Under the pieces are notes generated by a model. That model was not told the origin of the DNA. It was given only the letters and a program-made list of their open reading frames with translations, and ran no database searches. From Peptoniphilus faecalis (lineage in GTDB: Bacteria; Bacillota; Clostridia; Tissierellales; Peptoniphilaceae), in the NCBI RefSeq assembly GCF_012976305.1, contig NZ_JABDSR010000006.1, positions 1 through 64,000 on the forward strand: a DNA stretch of 64,000 nucleotides, written 5' to 3'. The translations under genes and the position numbers were made by a program. Of this stretch, positions 9,565-18,214 are shown one piece after another. Position 1 is the stretch's first letter. Every line of letters begins with the position of its first letter.

Positions 9565-10106
9565 CAGTTTTCACCGCCTTCATCTAATTTGAAAAAGCTA
9601 GTGAAAAATTCTATGAACTTTGATCCTCTAATTATTTCCATGTATTTTCCCTTTAGTAGTGAAAGGAGTAAACCAAAAACTATAAATGCTAGTGGGAATA
9701 TTAGTTTTGCCTTAATTATCAATGAAATAATTAATGTAAAGATCCCTGTATAAAACATAATGTTTGAGATAATACCCACAATTTGGTCAAAATCATCAAG
9801 GGATGTCATTAGAGAACCAAGAAAAAAGGAGTTTTTTTTCATTGGTACAAAAATATTTCCCAGTAGGTTCATAAATTTTTCTATTAAGTTAAATAATCCT
9901 CTATATATTTTGTAAATAAAGGTATGTTCAAATAAAACTTTATCGCCTGCAAGGACACTTCTAGTCTTTGAATTTGCAAAAGTTTTTGCTATTGGTTTTG
10001 TTATAAAATCCTGTGTCCTTTTTGTTAGTGAATTTTCATAATATTCACTAAAGGATTTGTGAATTTTATTTAGAAACCTTATAGTTAATGAATTAATAAT
10101 AATCAC
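9558..10106 (-). CDS. Hypothetical membrane protein of the polysaccharide operon
   Basis: A 182-residue protein I do not recognise. The N-terminal ~90 residues are basic and soluble-looking (SLTKRTQDFITKPIAKTF); two hydrophobic segments lie near residues 112-130 and 134-152, followed by a short polar C-terminus rich in Phe and Glu. The GTG start directly abuts the DUF4330 gene and has no good separate ribosome binding site, so translational coupling is likely and the exact start is uncertain. Its 3' end overlaps the O-antigen-ligase-like gene. A helper role in polysaccharide assembly is inferred only from position. Confidence 0.7.
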   Translation of the reverse strand: MIIINSLTIRFLNKIHKSFSEYYENSLTKRTQDFITKPIAKTFANSKTRSVLAGDKVLFEHTFIYKIYRGLFNLIEKFMNLLGNIFVPMKKNSFFLGSLMTSLDDFDQIVGIISNIMFYTGIFTLIISLIIKAKLIFPLAFIVFGLLLSLLKGKYMEIIRGSKFIEFFTSFFKLDEGGENWW

Positions 10107-10595
10107 CTAGTTCTTTAATTCTATGCCAAGAATTGTCATAAATGTTGTAATATTTTTATTTTTTATTCTCATTTCTGCACCTATTCTTATTTGTTCAGTG
10201 CCAACTTGATAAAAATCTTCTGTTTCCTTTACATCTGCATCAATTGTCATAATAACTCTATATTTTCCGGGAACTTCTGAATTGTAAAATTTGCCTTGAT
10301 ATTCGGTCTTGTCTTTATAGGGTTCAACTTCTGCTGCAACAATTTTGCCAAGGTATGTTCCCTTGTCGTAATCGAAGATTTTATCTCCTACTTTGATATT
10401 ATTTGCTGTAACATCTCTTACATCCTTTACTTCAGCTGTTATAACGCCCTTTTTTGTGCTTGCTTCTCCTACTGCTGCTTTTGTTCCAAATCTTTTTACT
10501 CCCACTGCAACAAGTGCAAGGATTAAAATTATTACTAATAGATCCACTATATTAATTAGTCCAAAAAGTCTGCCTTTTTTGTCAATTATCTTCAT
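10107..10595 (-). CDS. DUF4330 domain-containing membrane-anchored protein
   Basis: A 162-residue protein with a short basic N-terminus (MKIIDKKGRLFGLINIVD), one transmembrane helix at about 17-36 and an extracytoplasmic beta-rich domain. The opening sequence is typical of DUF4330 proteins found in clostridial surface-polysaccharide loci. GGAG lies before the ATG, and the gene overlaps the 3' end of the glycosyltransferase gene by 14 bp. Function is unknown; a bitopic scaffold or secretion accessory for the glycan machinery would fit. Confidence 0.8.
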   Translation of the reverse strand: MKIIDKKGRLFGLINIVDLLVIILILALVAVGVKRFGTKAAVGEASTKKGVITAEVKDVRDVTANNIKVGDKIFDYDKGTYLGKIVAAEVEPYKDKTEYQGKFYNSEVPGKYRVIMTIDADVKETEDFYQVGTEQIRIGAEMRIKNKNITTFMTILGIELKN

Positions 10596-11718
10596 GTTTT
10601 TCTCCTTTTAATATTTCATCGTAAATTTCTTTTTGTCTCTCGCCCATTGATTTGTGAGAATATTTTTCTATTACTTCTCTTTTTATATTTTCGCCAAGTA
10701 TTTTTAGTTTTTCTCTATTGTTGTAAAGTTCTAAAATATATTTTGCAAGGGACTTAAAGTTTCCAATTGGGAATAGATACCCCGTATAATCTTCTTTTAT
10801 TATTTCAGGAATGCCGCCAGTTTTTGTGGAAATTGTAGGCACATTTAACATCGCCGCTTCTAAAATTACATAGGGAAAGGACTCTGAAATGCTAGTTAGC
10901 ACATTTACATCTATGGCATTGAAGAAAGAATATTTATCTCTTACAAAGCCAAGGAAGTAAATATTTTTGTCGATTTTAAAGGATTTTGCCATATCTTGCA
11001 ATTTTCTCTTTTCATCGCCTTCTCCTGCTACGAGAAAAATTATGTCTGGATTTACTTCTAGGGTTTCTTTGCAAGCTTTTATAAAAGTTTCGTGATCCTT
11101 AACTTTGTCTAATCTTGCTGCTATACCTACTAAAAACTCTCCGTTGTAATTTACCTTATGTCTTTCCAAAAAAGCAGTTTTTGGGATGTAGTCGATTTTC
11201 TCATCTATGTCAATTCCATTGTAGAGAACGTGAATTTTATTTTTGTCAAAACCTCTGTCTTCTAGCATCTTTTTAAAATTATCACTTACACAAAGGTAGT
11301 GATCAAATTTTTTAAGTGCTCTTTTGTTTAATGTTGTGTAGATTATGTTTTTGTAAAATGAGTCCTTGAAGTCAAGCATATAATCTGAATGGATTGTCGT
11401 AATCATGGGGACATGTATTTTCTTTTTTAAAAACATACAAATAAAATTAGCTCTCGCACCGTGTGCGTGGACTAAGTCGTATTTGCCATTATTTATTTCG
11501 TCACTTAATTTAGAAACGACGGAAAGGTCAGATCTTTTTTCCTGTGGATATACTTCTATGTCTATGCCACGTTTTTTTGCTTCGTCATAAAAGGTGTCTT
11601 TGATGAAGCAAATTATTTTTGTTTCAACTTTTCCATTTAGGCCCTTCATTAGTGTAAAGATATGTGTCTTTGCACCGCCTGTGTCGCCGCCACTAATTAA
11701 ATGGAGAACTTTTGTCAT
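10582..11718 (-). CDS. GT4-family glycosyltransferase
   Basis: A 378-residue protein with a GT-B fold. The N-terminal Gly-rich acceptor loop is LISGGDTGGAKTHI, followed by VHAHGARANF near residue 85. The C-terminal Rossmann half has VGIAARLDKVKDHETFI (near 195), FLGFVRDKY and the nucleotide-sugar-binding ESFPYVILEAAMLNVP near 285. It would transfer a sugar from an activated donor onto a lipid-linked glycan on the cytoplasmic face. First gene of the operon, with AAGGAGGAGAG before the ATG and a candidate promoter just upstream. Confidence 0.88.
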   Translation of the reverse strand: MTKVLHLISGGDTGGAKTHIFTLMKGLNGKVETKIICFIKDTFYDEAKKRGIDIEVYPQEKRSDLSVVSKLSDEINNGKYDLVHAHGARANFICMFLKKKIHVPMITTIHSDYMLDFKDSFYKNIIYTTLNKRALKKFDHYLCVSDNFKKMLEDRGFDKNKIHVLYNGIDIDEKIDYIPKTAFLERHKVNYNGEFLVGIAARLDKVKDHETFIKACKETLEVNPDIIFLVAGEGDEKRKLQDMAKSFKIDKNIYFLGFVRDKYSFFNAIDVNVLTSISESFPYVILEAAMLNVPTISTKTGGIPEIIKEDYTGYLFPIGNFKSLAKYILELYNNREKLKILGENIKREVIEKYSHKSMGERQKEIYDEILKGEKHEDN

Positions 11719-11740
11719 AACTCTCCTCCTTATCTTTCTT

Positions 11741-11769
11741 ATTATACAATAAATTCTAAATAATTTTAA
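11741..11769 (-). promoter_or_regulatory. Promoter of the polysaccharide operon
   Basis: On the minus strand TTAAAA (11764-11769), 17 bases, then TATAAT (11741-11746). The start would be near 11734, leaving a very short leader that still contains the ribosome binding site. The -35 box is weak. Confidence 0.5.
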
Positions 11770-11878
11770 CAGTTTTATATTACAAGATAATTTGAATGTC
11801 TTTTGCTTTTTATCTTCGTGTATTTATGCCTAATTTTATTTTATTTTTATAGTCTTTGAAATTTTTATAAAAAAAGTC

Positions 11879-11907
11879 TTGCTTTTTTATTTTAAAAGTG
11901 ATTTAAT
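11879..11907 (+). promoter_or_regulatory. Candidate carB promoter
   Basis: TTGCTT (11879-11884), 17 bases, then TTTAAT (11902-11907) preceded by TGA, an extended -10 pattern. The predicted start near 11914 lies just before the three-hairpin leader. Confidence 0.5.
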
Positions 11908-11930
11908 AAAAAAGATAAAAAAATAGAAAA

Positions 11931-11979
11931 TCAGTCCAAGGACTGAGTAAAATCATGTCCTTGTGCATGATTTTTTTTT
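11931..11979 (+). promoter_or_regulatory. Attenuator-like leader of carB
   Basis: Three overlapping hairpins are visible. Hairpin 1 is TCAGTCC-AA-GGACTGA at 11931-11946. Hairpin 2 pairs CAAGGAC (11937-11943) with GTCCTTG (11957-11963). Hairpin 3 is AAAATCATG / CATGATTTT at 11949-11974 followed by T to 11979, a typical intrinsic terminator. Hairpin 2 overlaps both others, the arrangement of anti-antiterminator, antiterminator and terminator. The AGUCC of hairpin 1 partly resembles the PyrR-binding element of Bacillus pyr leaders, but the full consensus is not met. Confidence 0.6.
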
Positions 11980-12057
11980 GAGCAAATTTAATTACCTTAA
12001 ATTTTTTTTGCCCATTTTTAAGAATGTTTGATCTTTTATTTGGAAAAGGAGAAAAAA

Positions 12058-15000
12058 ATGCCAAGAGATAATTCGATTAAAAAGACGCTAGTAATAGGAT
12101 CTGGTCCCATTGTAATAGGGCAAGCTGCTGAGTTTGACTACTCAGGTACTCAAGCTTGTGAAACTTTGAAAAAAAATGGTGTTGAAACTATTCTTGTAAA
12201 CTCAAACCCTGCTACTATCATGACTGACAAAGGTATTGCCGATAAAATTTACATTGAGCCAATAACTATTTCTTTTATAGAAAAAATTATTGAAAGGGAA
12301 AGACCTGACTCTCTTATTGCTGGTATGGGTGGACAAACTGGTCTTAACATGACACTAGAACTCGACAAGCGTGGAATTTTAGATAAGTATGGAATAAAAA
12401 TTATAGGAACTGACATCGAAGCTATTAAAAAGGGCGAAGATAGAGATATTTTTAGAAAAACTATGGAAGAAATTGGCGAACCAATTATCCAATCTGAAAT
12501 TACGAATACACTTGAAGAAGGAAAAATCCTCGCAAAGAAAATCGGCTATCCTTTAGTAATTAGACCTGCCTTCACCTTAGGTGGAACTGGCGGTGGTTTT
12601 GCCTATAATGAAGAGGAACTTGAGGAAGTTTTATCTCACGGCTTGAGCCTTAGTCCAGTAAAGGAATGTCTTCTTGAAAAGTCCATTCGTGGTTGGATGG
12701 AAATTGAATTTGAAGTTATTAGAGATTCTGCTGGCGAAAAAGTTATTGTATGCGACATGGAAAATGTGGATCCCGTTGGCGTTCACACAGGCGACTCTAT
12801 TGTAGTTGCTCCTTGCCAAAGTCTTGATAGGGATGTACTTCAAAAATTAAAAAATGCTGCGCTAAATATTGTTGAAAATGTAAATGTAATCGGCGCTTGT
12901 AATGTTCAGCTTGCACTTAACCCAGAAACTTTGGACTACGCAGTTATTGAAATCAACCCTAGAGTTTCTCGTTCCTCTGCCCTTGCGTCAAAGGCAACTG
13001 GATATCCAATTGCAAGAATTGCGACAAAGCTTGCCCTTGGATTAAACTTAAATGAAATCGAAAATGAAACTACTGGCGAAACTATTGAAAATTATGAGCC
13101 TAATTGTGATTATGTAGTTGTTAAAATTCCTAAATGGCCCTTCGACAAATTTAAGTTTGCAAATAGAAAACTTGGTACAAAGATGATGGCAACGGGTGAA
13201 GTTATGTCAATTGGTTCTTCCTTTGAAGAAGCTCTATTAAAGGGAATTAGGTCTCTTGAAATTTCAAAATTCTCACTTGAGTCTAAGTTCTCTGAAGAAA
13301 GAACTACTGAAGAACTTAAAAAGAGAATTAAGTTCCCCGATGACGAAAGACTTTTTGATGTTGCAGAAATTATTAGACGTGGACTTTCCCTTGAGCTTAT
13401 CCACGATATAACTGGCATCGACCTTTACTTCTTGAAAAAAATCGAAAATATAGTTCGTGAAGAAGAAAATCTAAAAAATTTAAGCATGGATACAATTAAA
13501 CCTGAGGAACTTTTAAAACTTAAAAAGTTAGGTTTTTCTGACAAAACTATTGCTAAGGCTCTAGGCGTAGAAATGGAAGATGTCATTGAACTTCGTGAGA
13601 AAAATAAAATCCTTCCTAATTATAGAAGAGTTGATACTTCTCCTTTTAGAAAAAACGGCGCCTACTATTATTCAACTTATGAAAAGACAGATGAAAATAT
13701 TGTTTCTGAAAATAAAAAAATAATCGTAATTGGTTCTGGTCCAATTAGAATTGGTCAGGGAATTGAATTCGACTATTGTAGCGTTCACGCAATCAAGGCT
13801 CTTATAAAAATGGGCATCGAAACAATTACTATTAACAATAATCCAGAAACTGTTTCCACTGACTTTGATACATCTGACAAACTTTACTTTGAACCACTTA
13901 CTGAGGAAGAGGTTAAAAGCATTATTGAGATAGAAAAACCACTTGGAGTAATCCTCGCCTTTGGTGGTCAAACTGCAATTAAGCTTGCAAAATACCTTCA
14001 CTCACAAAAAATCAACATCTTGGGAACAGACTTCTGTGACATCGACAGGGCTGAAGACAGAGAAAAGTTTGATGAAATGCTTGAAGATTTGAAAATTAAT
14101 AGACCTAAGGGACGTGGTGTCTTCACTGTTAAAGAAGGACTTGACGCAGCTAGTGAACTTGGCTATCCTCTACTCGTTAGACCATCCTATGTGCTTGGCG
14201 GTCAAGGAATGCAAATAACTTATGACGAGGAAAGTTTAAAAACTTATTTGCAAAGTGCCTTTGAAAGAGATTCAGAAAACCCAGTTTTAATTGATAAATA
14301 TTTAGTTGGTCGTGAAATCGAAGTTGATGCAATCTCCGATGGCAAGGACGTCCTAATCCCGGGAATAATGGAACACCTTGAAAGGGCAGGAGTCCACTCT
14401 GGCGACTCAATTACAATTTATCCAAGTATTAACATCTCAAATGAAATTAAAGAAAAAATCTTGGATTACACAAAGAAAATTGCAAAGGCTCTTCATGTAA
14501 AGGGAATGATAAACATTCAATTTATTGAATACAAAAATGATTTATATATAATTGAAGTAAACCCTCGTGCATCAAGAACTGTTCCCTACATTTCAAAGGT
14601 TTCTGGCGTGCCAATAATTGATCTAGCTACAAAGACTATGCTGGGAGAAAAACTTTCTGATCTTGGCTATGGAGTGGACATTTATAAGGAGCCAAAACTA
14701 ATGGCAGTTAAAGTTCCAGTGTTCTCTATGTCAAAACTCAATAGAGTAGAAATTTCTCTTGGCCCTGAAATGAAATCCACTGGCGAAGTCCTTGGAATTG
14801 GCAAAGACATTGATGAAGCACTTTTCAAGGGATTTTTGGCATCAGGTTCAGCAATTGAAGATAAGGCTTCAACAGTTCTTGCAACAGTAAATGACAACGA
14901 CAAGGCGGAATTTATTGAAATTGCAAAATCAATGAAGGATTTAGGTTACAATTTCATCGCAACTAAGGGTACTTGTGAACTTCTTAAGAAAGAGAGCATT

Positions 15001-15261
15001 GACGCAAGAGAAATCGGAAAAATTAATGATCCAAGACCAAATATCCTAGATGTAATAAGAAAGGGCGAAATCGACATTGTAGTTAACACTCCAACAAGGG
15101 GCGGCGACTCAACAAGAGATGGCTTCAAAATTAGAAGAATGGCAACAGAATACGGTATCGACATAGTTACAAGCCTCGACACATTAGCAGCAAGAGTAGC
15201 TGTAAAAAATAAAAAGTTCCACGAAGAAAACATGGATATCTACGAAATATCAGAATTTTAA
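12058..15261 (+). CDS. carB: Carbamoyl-phosphate synthase large subunit
   Basis: Makes carbamoyl phosphate from bicarbonate, ATP and ammonia supplied by CarA, feeding pyrimidine and arginine synthesis. From the ATG at 12058 (AAGGAG 6 bases before it) the protein has 1067 residues, the family's usual size. An in-frame TTG 30 bases upstream is rejected because the conserved N-terminus is [17 protein letters not shown]. The two homologous ATP-grasp halves start at [20 protein letters not shown] and near residue 555 at [18 protein letters not shown]. Glycine-rich ATP loops ([24 protein letters not shown]) and the C-terminal MGS-like allosteric domain (about 930-1067) are present. No carA is adjacent, so the partner must lie elsewhere. 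Flanked by an attenuator-like leader and a strong terminator. Confidence 0.97.
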   Translation: MPRDNSIKKTLVIGSGPIVIGQAAEFDYSGTQACETLKKNGVETILVNSNPATIMTDKGIADKIYIEPITISFIEKIIERERPDSLIAGMGGQTGLNMTLELDKRGILDKYGIKIIGTDIEAIKKGEDRDIFRKTMEEIGEPIIQSEITNTLEEGKILAKKIGYPLVIRPAFTLGGTGGGFAYNEEELEEVLSHGLSLSPVKECLLEKSIRGWMEIEFEVIRDSAGEKVIVCDMENVDPVGVHTGDSIVVAPCQSLDRDVLQKLKNAALNIVENVNVIGACNVQLALNPETLDYAVIEINPRVSRSSALASKATGYPIARIATKLALGLNLNEIENETTGETIENYEPNCDYVVVKIPKWPFDKFKFANRKLGTKMMATGEVMSIGSSFEEALLKGIRSLEISKFSLESKFSEERTTEELKKRIKFPDDERLFDVAEIIRRGLSLELIHDITGIDLYFLKKIENIVREEENLKNLSMDTIKPEELLKLKKLGFSDKTIAKALGVEMEDVIELREKNKILPNYRRVDTSPFRKNGAYYYSTYEKTDENIVSENKKIIVIGSGPIRIGQGIEFDYCSVHAIKALIKMGIETITINNNPETVSTDFDTSDKLYFEPLTEEEVKSIIEIEKPLGVILAFGGQTAIKLAKYLHSQKINILGTDFCDIDRAEDREKFDEMLEDLKINRPKGRGVFTVKEGLDAASELGYPLLVRPSYVLGGQGMQITYDEESLKTYLQSAFERDSENPVLIDKYLVGREIEVDAISDGKDVLIPGIMEHLERAGVHSGDSITIYPSINISNEIKEKILDYTKKIAKALHVKGMINIQFIEYKNDLYIIEVNPRASRTVPYISKVSGVPIIDLATKTMLGEKLSDLGYGVDIYKEPKLMAVKVPVFSMSKLNRVEISLGPEMKSTGEVLGIGKDIDEALFKGFLASGSAIEDKASTVLATVNDNDKAEFIEIAKSMKDLGYNFIATKGTCELLKKESIDAREIGKINDPRPNILDVIRKGEIDIVVNTPTRGGDSTRDGFKIRRMATEYGIDIVTSLDTLAARVAVKNKKFHEENMDIYEISEF

Positions 15262-15338
15262 TTAGCCTTTACTTTATCTTTAAGTATAATTTAAGATTTT
15301 GATTTTGAATTTATTAAAATTTCTTATAAAGAAGAAAG

Positions 15339-15365
15339 CCTCAGCATAATAGTGCTGAGGTTTTT
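15339..15365 (+). terminator. Terminator after carB (bidirectional)
   Basis: A perfect 8-bp GC-containing stem CCTCAGCA / TGCTGAGG with a 6-base loop is followed by TTTTT. It sits between the convergent carB and DUF3783 genes and is T-rich on the opposite side too. Confidence 0.85.
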
Positions 15366-15376
15366 AAATTTCCTAA

Positions 15377-15898
15377 CTATTTAATATTTAATTTTTCTTT
15401 TAGCTCCTCTATGGCACTATCTAGTTTTTCTTCGTCTAATTCTCTATTTTTATTCTCAATTGCCCTTTCCACTAGATCTCTCAGTTCGTCGTCCTCTTCT
15501 TTTTCTAATTTGTCTAGGGACATCTTTACAAGTTTGCCAAGTTCTTTAAACTTCATGACTACTCTGTGTTCATCTGCAATGTGTTCCATTAAAAATTCAA
15601 AAGTCCAATCTGAATTTGTTTCTGTGAGGACGCACTTATTGTCAACCATTACGCCTTCATTCTTTAGTGCAATTAAAAAGTCGCGCAAAATATTTCTATC
15701 GAAGTTAGAAAACACCATTAATTTATTTTCGTCTTCTAGGCTTTCATTTTTTCTCAAATCTAAATTAAAGAGTTCGCCAACTTTTTTTTCTAATTCTTTT
15801 TCTGATATTTTATTTATTTCAATTTCATATTCTCTTGCAACTTTTTCTGTGATTTCCGTCTTTTCTTTTTCTAGTCCATATAATAAAATTTTTTTCAC
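15377..15898 (-). CDS. DUF3783 domain-containing protein
   Basis: A 173-residue soluble protein with a GTG start behind GAGGTG. The N-terminal part (to ~120) matches the layout of clostridial DUF3783 proteins, with LMVFSNFDRNILRDFLIALKN in the middle followed by CVLTETNSDWTFEFLMEHI. The C-terminal ~50 residues are a highly charged, probably helical extension rich in Glu and Lys. Function is unknown. It is divergent from the hotdog-protein gene, with an inverted repeat in the shared upstream region. Confidence 0.75.
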   Translation of the reverse strand: MKKILLYGLEKEKTEITEKVAREYEIEINKISEKELEKKVGELFNLDLRKNESLEDENKLMVFSNFDRNILRDFLIALKNEGVMVDNKCVLTETNSDWTFEFLMEHIADEHRVVMKFKELGKLVKMSLDKLEKEEDDELRDLVERAIENKNRELDEEKLDSAIEELKEKLNIK

Positions 15899-15919
15899 TT
15901 TAACACCTCTATTTTAATT

Positions 15920-15947
15920 TACCCAAATTTTTTTTATTTATTGGGTA
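15920..15947. promoter_or_regulatory. Inverted repeat between divergent genes
   Basis: TACCCAA (15920-15926) and TTGGGTA (15941-15947) form a perfect 7-bp inverted repeat with a 14-base AT spacer in the 70-bp divergent region. It could be an operator serving both genes; no regulator can be named. Confidence 0.35.
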
Positions 15948-15968
15948 TATTATTTTTGAGGTGATTTT

Positions 15969-16346
15969 ATGAGGCTAAATAAGGGCGATGAAGTTATTTA
16001 CGAAAGAACTTTTACTGAAAAGGATTTAAGAGATTACGCAGAAAATGCAAACTTTTGGGGCAAGCACCACGAAAGCCCAAACGATAAGGGAGAATATCTT
16101 TTGCAGGGACTTTTAACTGCAAGTCTAACTAATAAAATTGGCGGCGACTACGATATTTTGATGTATAGAATGGAATTTGATTTTTTGAAAAAAGCTTATA
16201 CGGGAAGAAAAATTAAATGTGTTAATATAGTCGATAGTGTGGAAAATAAGCGTGGCAAAAATTTTATCGATATAACTTCAGATGTATATGACGAAAATGG
16301 CGACCACCTTCTCCATGGATTTTTAAAGGGAATATTATTAGATTAA
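15969..16346 (+). CDS. Hotdog-fold (MaoC/thioesterase-like) protein
   Basis: A 125-residue protein preceded by GAGGTGA. The beginning (VIYERTFTEKDLRDYAENANFWGKHH) resembles MaoC-like and other hotdog-fold proteins, whose early helix carries acyl-CoA-binding residues; LLQGLLTASLTNKIGG would be the central hotdog helix and the rest is beta-rich. No unambiguous catalytic motif can be confirmed, so acyl-CoA hydratase, thioesterase or sensor are all possible. It ends just before a strong terminator, so it is probably monocistronic. Confidence 0.6.
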   Translation: MRLNKGDEVIYERTFTEKDLRDYAENANFWGKHHESPNDKGEYLLQGLLTASLTNKIGGDYDILMYRMEFDFLKKAYTGRKIKCVNIVDSVENKRGKNFIDITSDVYDENGDHLLHGFLKGILLD

Positions 16347-16353
16347 TGATTTA

Positions 16354-16379
16354 CTGCATGTTCTTTCATGCAGTTTTTT
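16354..16379 (+). terminator. Rho-independent terminator
   Basis: CTGCATG / CATGCAG stem with loop TTCTTT followed by six T, 7 bases after the hotdog-gene stop codon. Confidence 0.85.
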
Positions 16380-16422
16380 ATCGCCTTCTAGGCTCAATTT
16401 TTGACCAGTTAATTAAAATTTC

Positions 16423-16450
16423 TTTACTTTTCTTTTAATTTTTATATATT
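16423..16450 (+). promoter_or_regulatory. Candidate promoter of the LytTR-DUF3021 operon
   Basis: TTTACT (16423-16428), 16 bases, TATATT (16445-16450), starting transcription about 25 bases before the LytTR gene. Confidence 0.45.
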
Positions 16451-16482
16451 AAATAAAGAAGATAAAAATGAAAGGGGCAAAA

Positions 16483-16923
16483 ATGGATTTTGAAATTATA
16501 ATTGATGAAAATTTTCACGAGCCAAAAACCGTAATTTATACTAATGAAATTACTGAAGATGTGCTCAGAGTTAAAAATTTTGTTTTGGAAAATTCTGATA
16601 ATTTATTAATTGGTTTTTTTTGTTCTAAAATAAAAATTTTAAAGCCTTCAAAGATATATAGAATTTATACAGAAGATTCTAAAATATTTGCTGAATCTAT
16701 TGAGGAAAAATATTTGATAAAGAAAAGAATCTATCAACTGGAGGATGAGTTAAAATCAAAAAAATTTGTTAGAATTTCAAATTCTGAACTTATAAACTTA
16801 AACTTAGTTGAAAGTTTTGATCTTTCCTATTCTGGAACTATTTCAGTTAAGATGAGAAATAACTCTACAACCTTTGTTTCTAGAAGATATGTGAAAAAAA
16901 TTAAAAATATTCTTGGTGTTTGA
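16483..16923 (+). CDS. LytTR-family DNA-binding regulator
   Basis: A 146-residue protein. The N-terminal ~50 residues form a small alpha/beta domain, and residues ~55-146 are a LytTR domain (KILKPSKIYRIYTEDSK ... RISNSELINLNLVESFDL ... FVSRRYVKKIK), the beta-type DNA-binding fold of AgrA/LytR regulators. No receiver domain is present, so it is not a classical response regulator. The start at 16483 has AAAGGGG before it; an ATG 15 bases upstream is weaker. It is followed 9 bp later by a DUF3021 membrane protein. LytTR plus DUF3021 is a recurrent pair in which the membrane protein is thought to control the regulator. It may autoregulate this operon. Confidence 0.85.
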   Translation: MDFEIIIDENFHEPKTVIYTNEITEDVLRVKNFVLENSDNLLIGFFCSKIKILKPSKIYRIYTEDSKIFAESIEEKYLIKKRIYQLEDELKSKKFVRISNSELINLNLVESFDLSYSGTISVKMRNNSTTFVSRRYVKKIKNILGV

Positions 16924-16932
16924 GGTGAGATT

Positions 16933-17376
16933 ATGAAAAAATTTATTACAAAAGGTCTGCTTGGTATTTTAATTTGCGAATTTATACTCCTTATTTTATC
17001 TTTAGCTTTTTCTTATTTATTTTTAAAGGGCGATTTTTCTCTTGCTAATCCTGCACTGTTAAAAAATTCAAGTTCAGTGTTTAACGCAAGTTTTACTTCT
17101 GTTTATCTTTCTGCCCTTCTCGGTATGGTTTTTGGAATTGCATCTGTTGTTTGGGAGGAAGAAAAGTTTTCCCTTCTCAAAAGAACAATAATTCATTTTC
17201 TATTGACAAGTTCTTCTATGTCTTTTGTCGGATATAAGTTGTTTTGGTTTGGAAGGTCTAGTGCATCTTTTGCCTTTTTCTTTATAATATATATATTAAT
17301 TTATCTAGTTATTTGGGCAATACAATATTTTATTTATAAAAAAGAAGTTGAAAAATTAAACGCAAAAATAAAATAA
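16933..17376 (+). CDS. DUF3021 family membrane protein
   Basis: A 147-residue protein with four predicted transmembrane helices (about 9-30, 54-75, 88-106, 113-137) and a short basic C-terminus. Size, four-helix layout and position directly after a LytTR regulator match DUF3021 proteins. Its partner relationship with LytTR, possibly sequestering or sensing, is known only from this conserved pairing. A terminator follows. Confidence 0.82.
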   Translation: MKKFITKGLLGILICEFILLILSLAFSYLFLKGDFSLANPALLKNSSSVFNASFTSVYLSALLGMVFGIASVVWEEEKFSLLKRTIIHFLLTSSSMSFVGYKLFWFGRSSASFAFFFIIYILIYLVIWAIQYFIYKKEVEKLNAKIK

Positions 17377-17396
17377 TATAAACAATGAGTATAATA

Positions 17397-17431
17397 AAAA
17401 AGCACTCTATGCTTTTCAATAGCGTGCTTTT
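17397..17431 (+). terminator. Terminator after the LytTR-DUF3021 operon
   Basis: An imperfect long stem, AAAAGCAC-t-CTAT pairing with ATAG-c-GTGCTTTT around an 8-base loop. Confidence 0.65.
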
Positions 17432-17447
17432 CTACTTTTATAAAATT

Positions 17448-17631
17448 TTATTTTTCTCCAATTACTTCAATTTTATATCCATCTGGATCTTTTATGAAGA
17501 AATAATGATCTGACTTGTCTGAAAGTGCTTTTAATTCTGTTACATCGTAGCCCTTATTTTTTAGTTCTTCTCTAAAACTTTTCAGATCTTTCTAAGTCCT
17601 TTACTCTAATCATCGTGTGTAAAAATTTCAT
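17448..17631 (-). pseudogene. Broken glyoxalase/VOC-family (lactoylglutathione lyase-like) gene
   Basis: Downstream of a good ribosome binding site (GGAGGA at 17637-17642) an ATG opens the frame MKFLHTMIRVKDLERSEKF, typical of the N-terminus of glyoxalase I-type VOC proteins, then a stop codon follows. In another frame the C-terminal part continues as REELKNKGYDVTELKAL ... SDHYFFIKDPDGYKIEVIGEK. Intact family members have about 125 residues; here roughly half is missing and the frame is shifted, so an internal deletion has destroyed the gene. The preserved start signal suggests recent decay. Confidence 0.8.
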
Positions 17632-17731
17632 AGCATTCCTCCAATTTATTTATACCAATATTTACCACTAATACACAATTTCCATAAAAATATCCATTGA
17701 AAATTTTACTAATCAATAGATATCCTTATCT

Positions 17732-18214
17732 TTACATATAATGATAGCGACTTAAAATATTAGCTAAATAGTCTAAATATTTTAGGCTATCTTCTTTTTT
17801 ATCTTCTTCTTTTATTCCTCTATATAGAGAAATTTCTTCAAAAATAATATGTTGATCTACGCTAAAAAGCTGCGTCTTTTTTTCAAATAATAGATAATAA
17901 TAATCTAACTTGTTAGAATCTTCGTTGCCTAAAAAGTATATTTCTGTCTTTTTATTTTTTGGTATTTTATATATCACAAGTTCTAATATTTCGTTGCAAA
18001 ATTTTTCAATTTCACAATCATTTATCCAATTCATTAAGATAAATTTAAATCTTACTCTATTGTCCCTTATATATTCTGAAAAGCCAATTTTATATGCATC
18101 ATATCTATCTTCTATCCAATTTAAAATTTCATCAGATGATTTTTTTCTAGGAAGATCTAAGGTTTTATATAGCCCCTTCATATAATCATACACATTAGTT
18201 TTTTTACACTTCAT
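17732..18214 (-). CDS. Unknown protein, tandem copy 1
   Basis: A 160-residue, soluble-looking acidic/basic mixed protein that I do not recognise. Residues 21-127 are identical to the same positions of the neighbouring copy 2, while the first 20 and last ~30 residues differ. Notable segments are LPRKKSSDEILNWIEDRYDA and KLDYYYLLFEKKTQLFSVDQ. There are no transmembrane segments or signal peptide. The ATG at 18214 has only a moderate ribosome binding site (GGGAATGG). A tandem pair of small, end-diversified unknown genes resembles immunity-protein arrays of contact-dependent or polymorphic toxin systems, but no toxin is visible nearby, so this is speculation. Confidence 0.75.
   Translation of the reverse strand: MKCKKTNVYDYMKGLYKTLDLPRKKSSDEILNWIEDRYDAYKIGFSEYIRDNRVRFKFILMNWINDCEIEKFCNEILELVIYKIPKNKKTEIYFLGNEDSNKLDYYYLLFEKKTQLFSVDQHIIFEEISLYRGIKEEDKKEDSLKYLDYLANILSRYHYM

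Noticed and set aside
11931-11946. Canonical PyrR-binding site in the carB leader
   Set aside because: Only AGUCC and a few following positions agree; the full consensus loop is missing, so the element is reported as an attenuator of unknown ligand.
15411-15917. 168-codon plus-strand frame, very Ser/Phe-rich
   Set aside because: It is the mirror of the Glu/Lys-rich DUF3783 gene on the minus strand and has no ribosome binding site.
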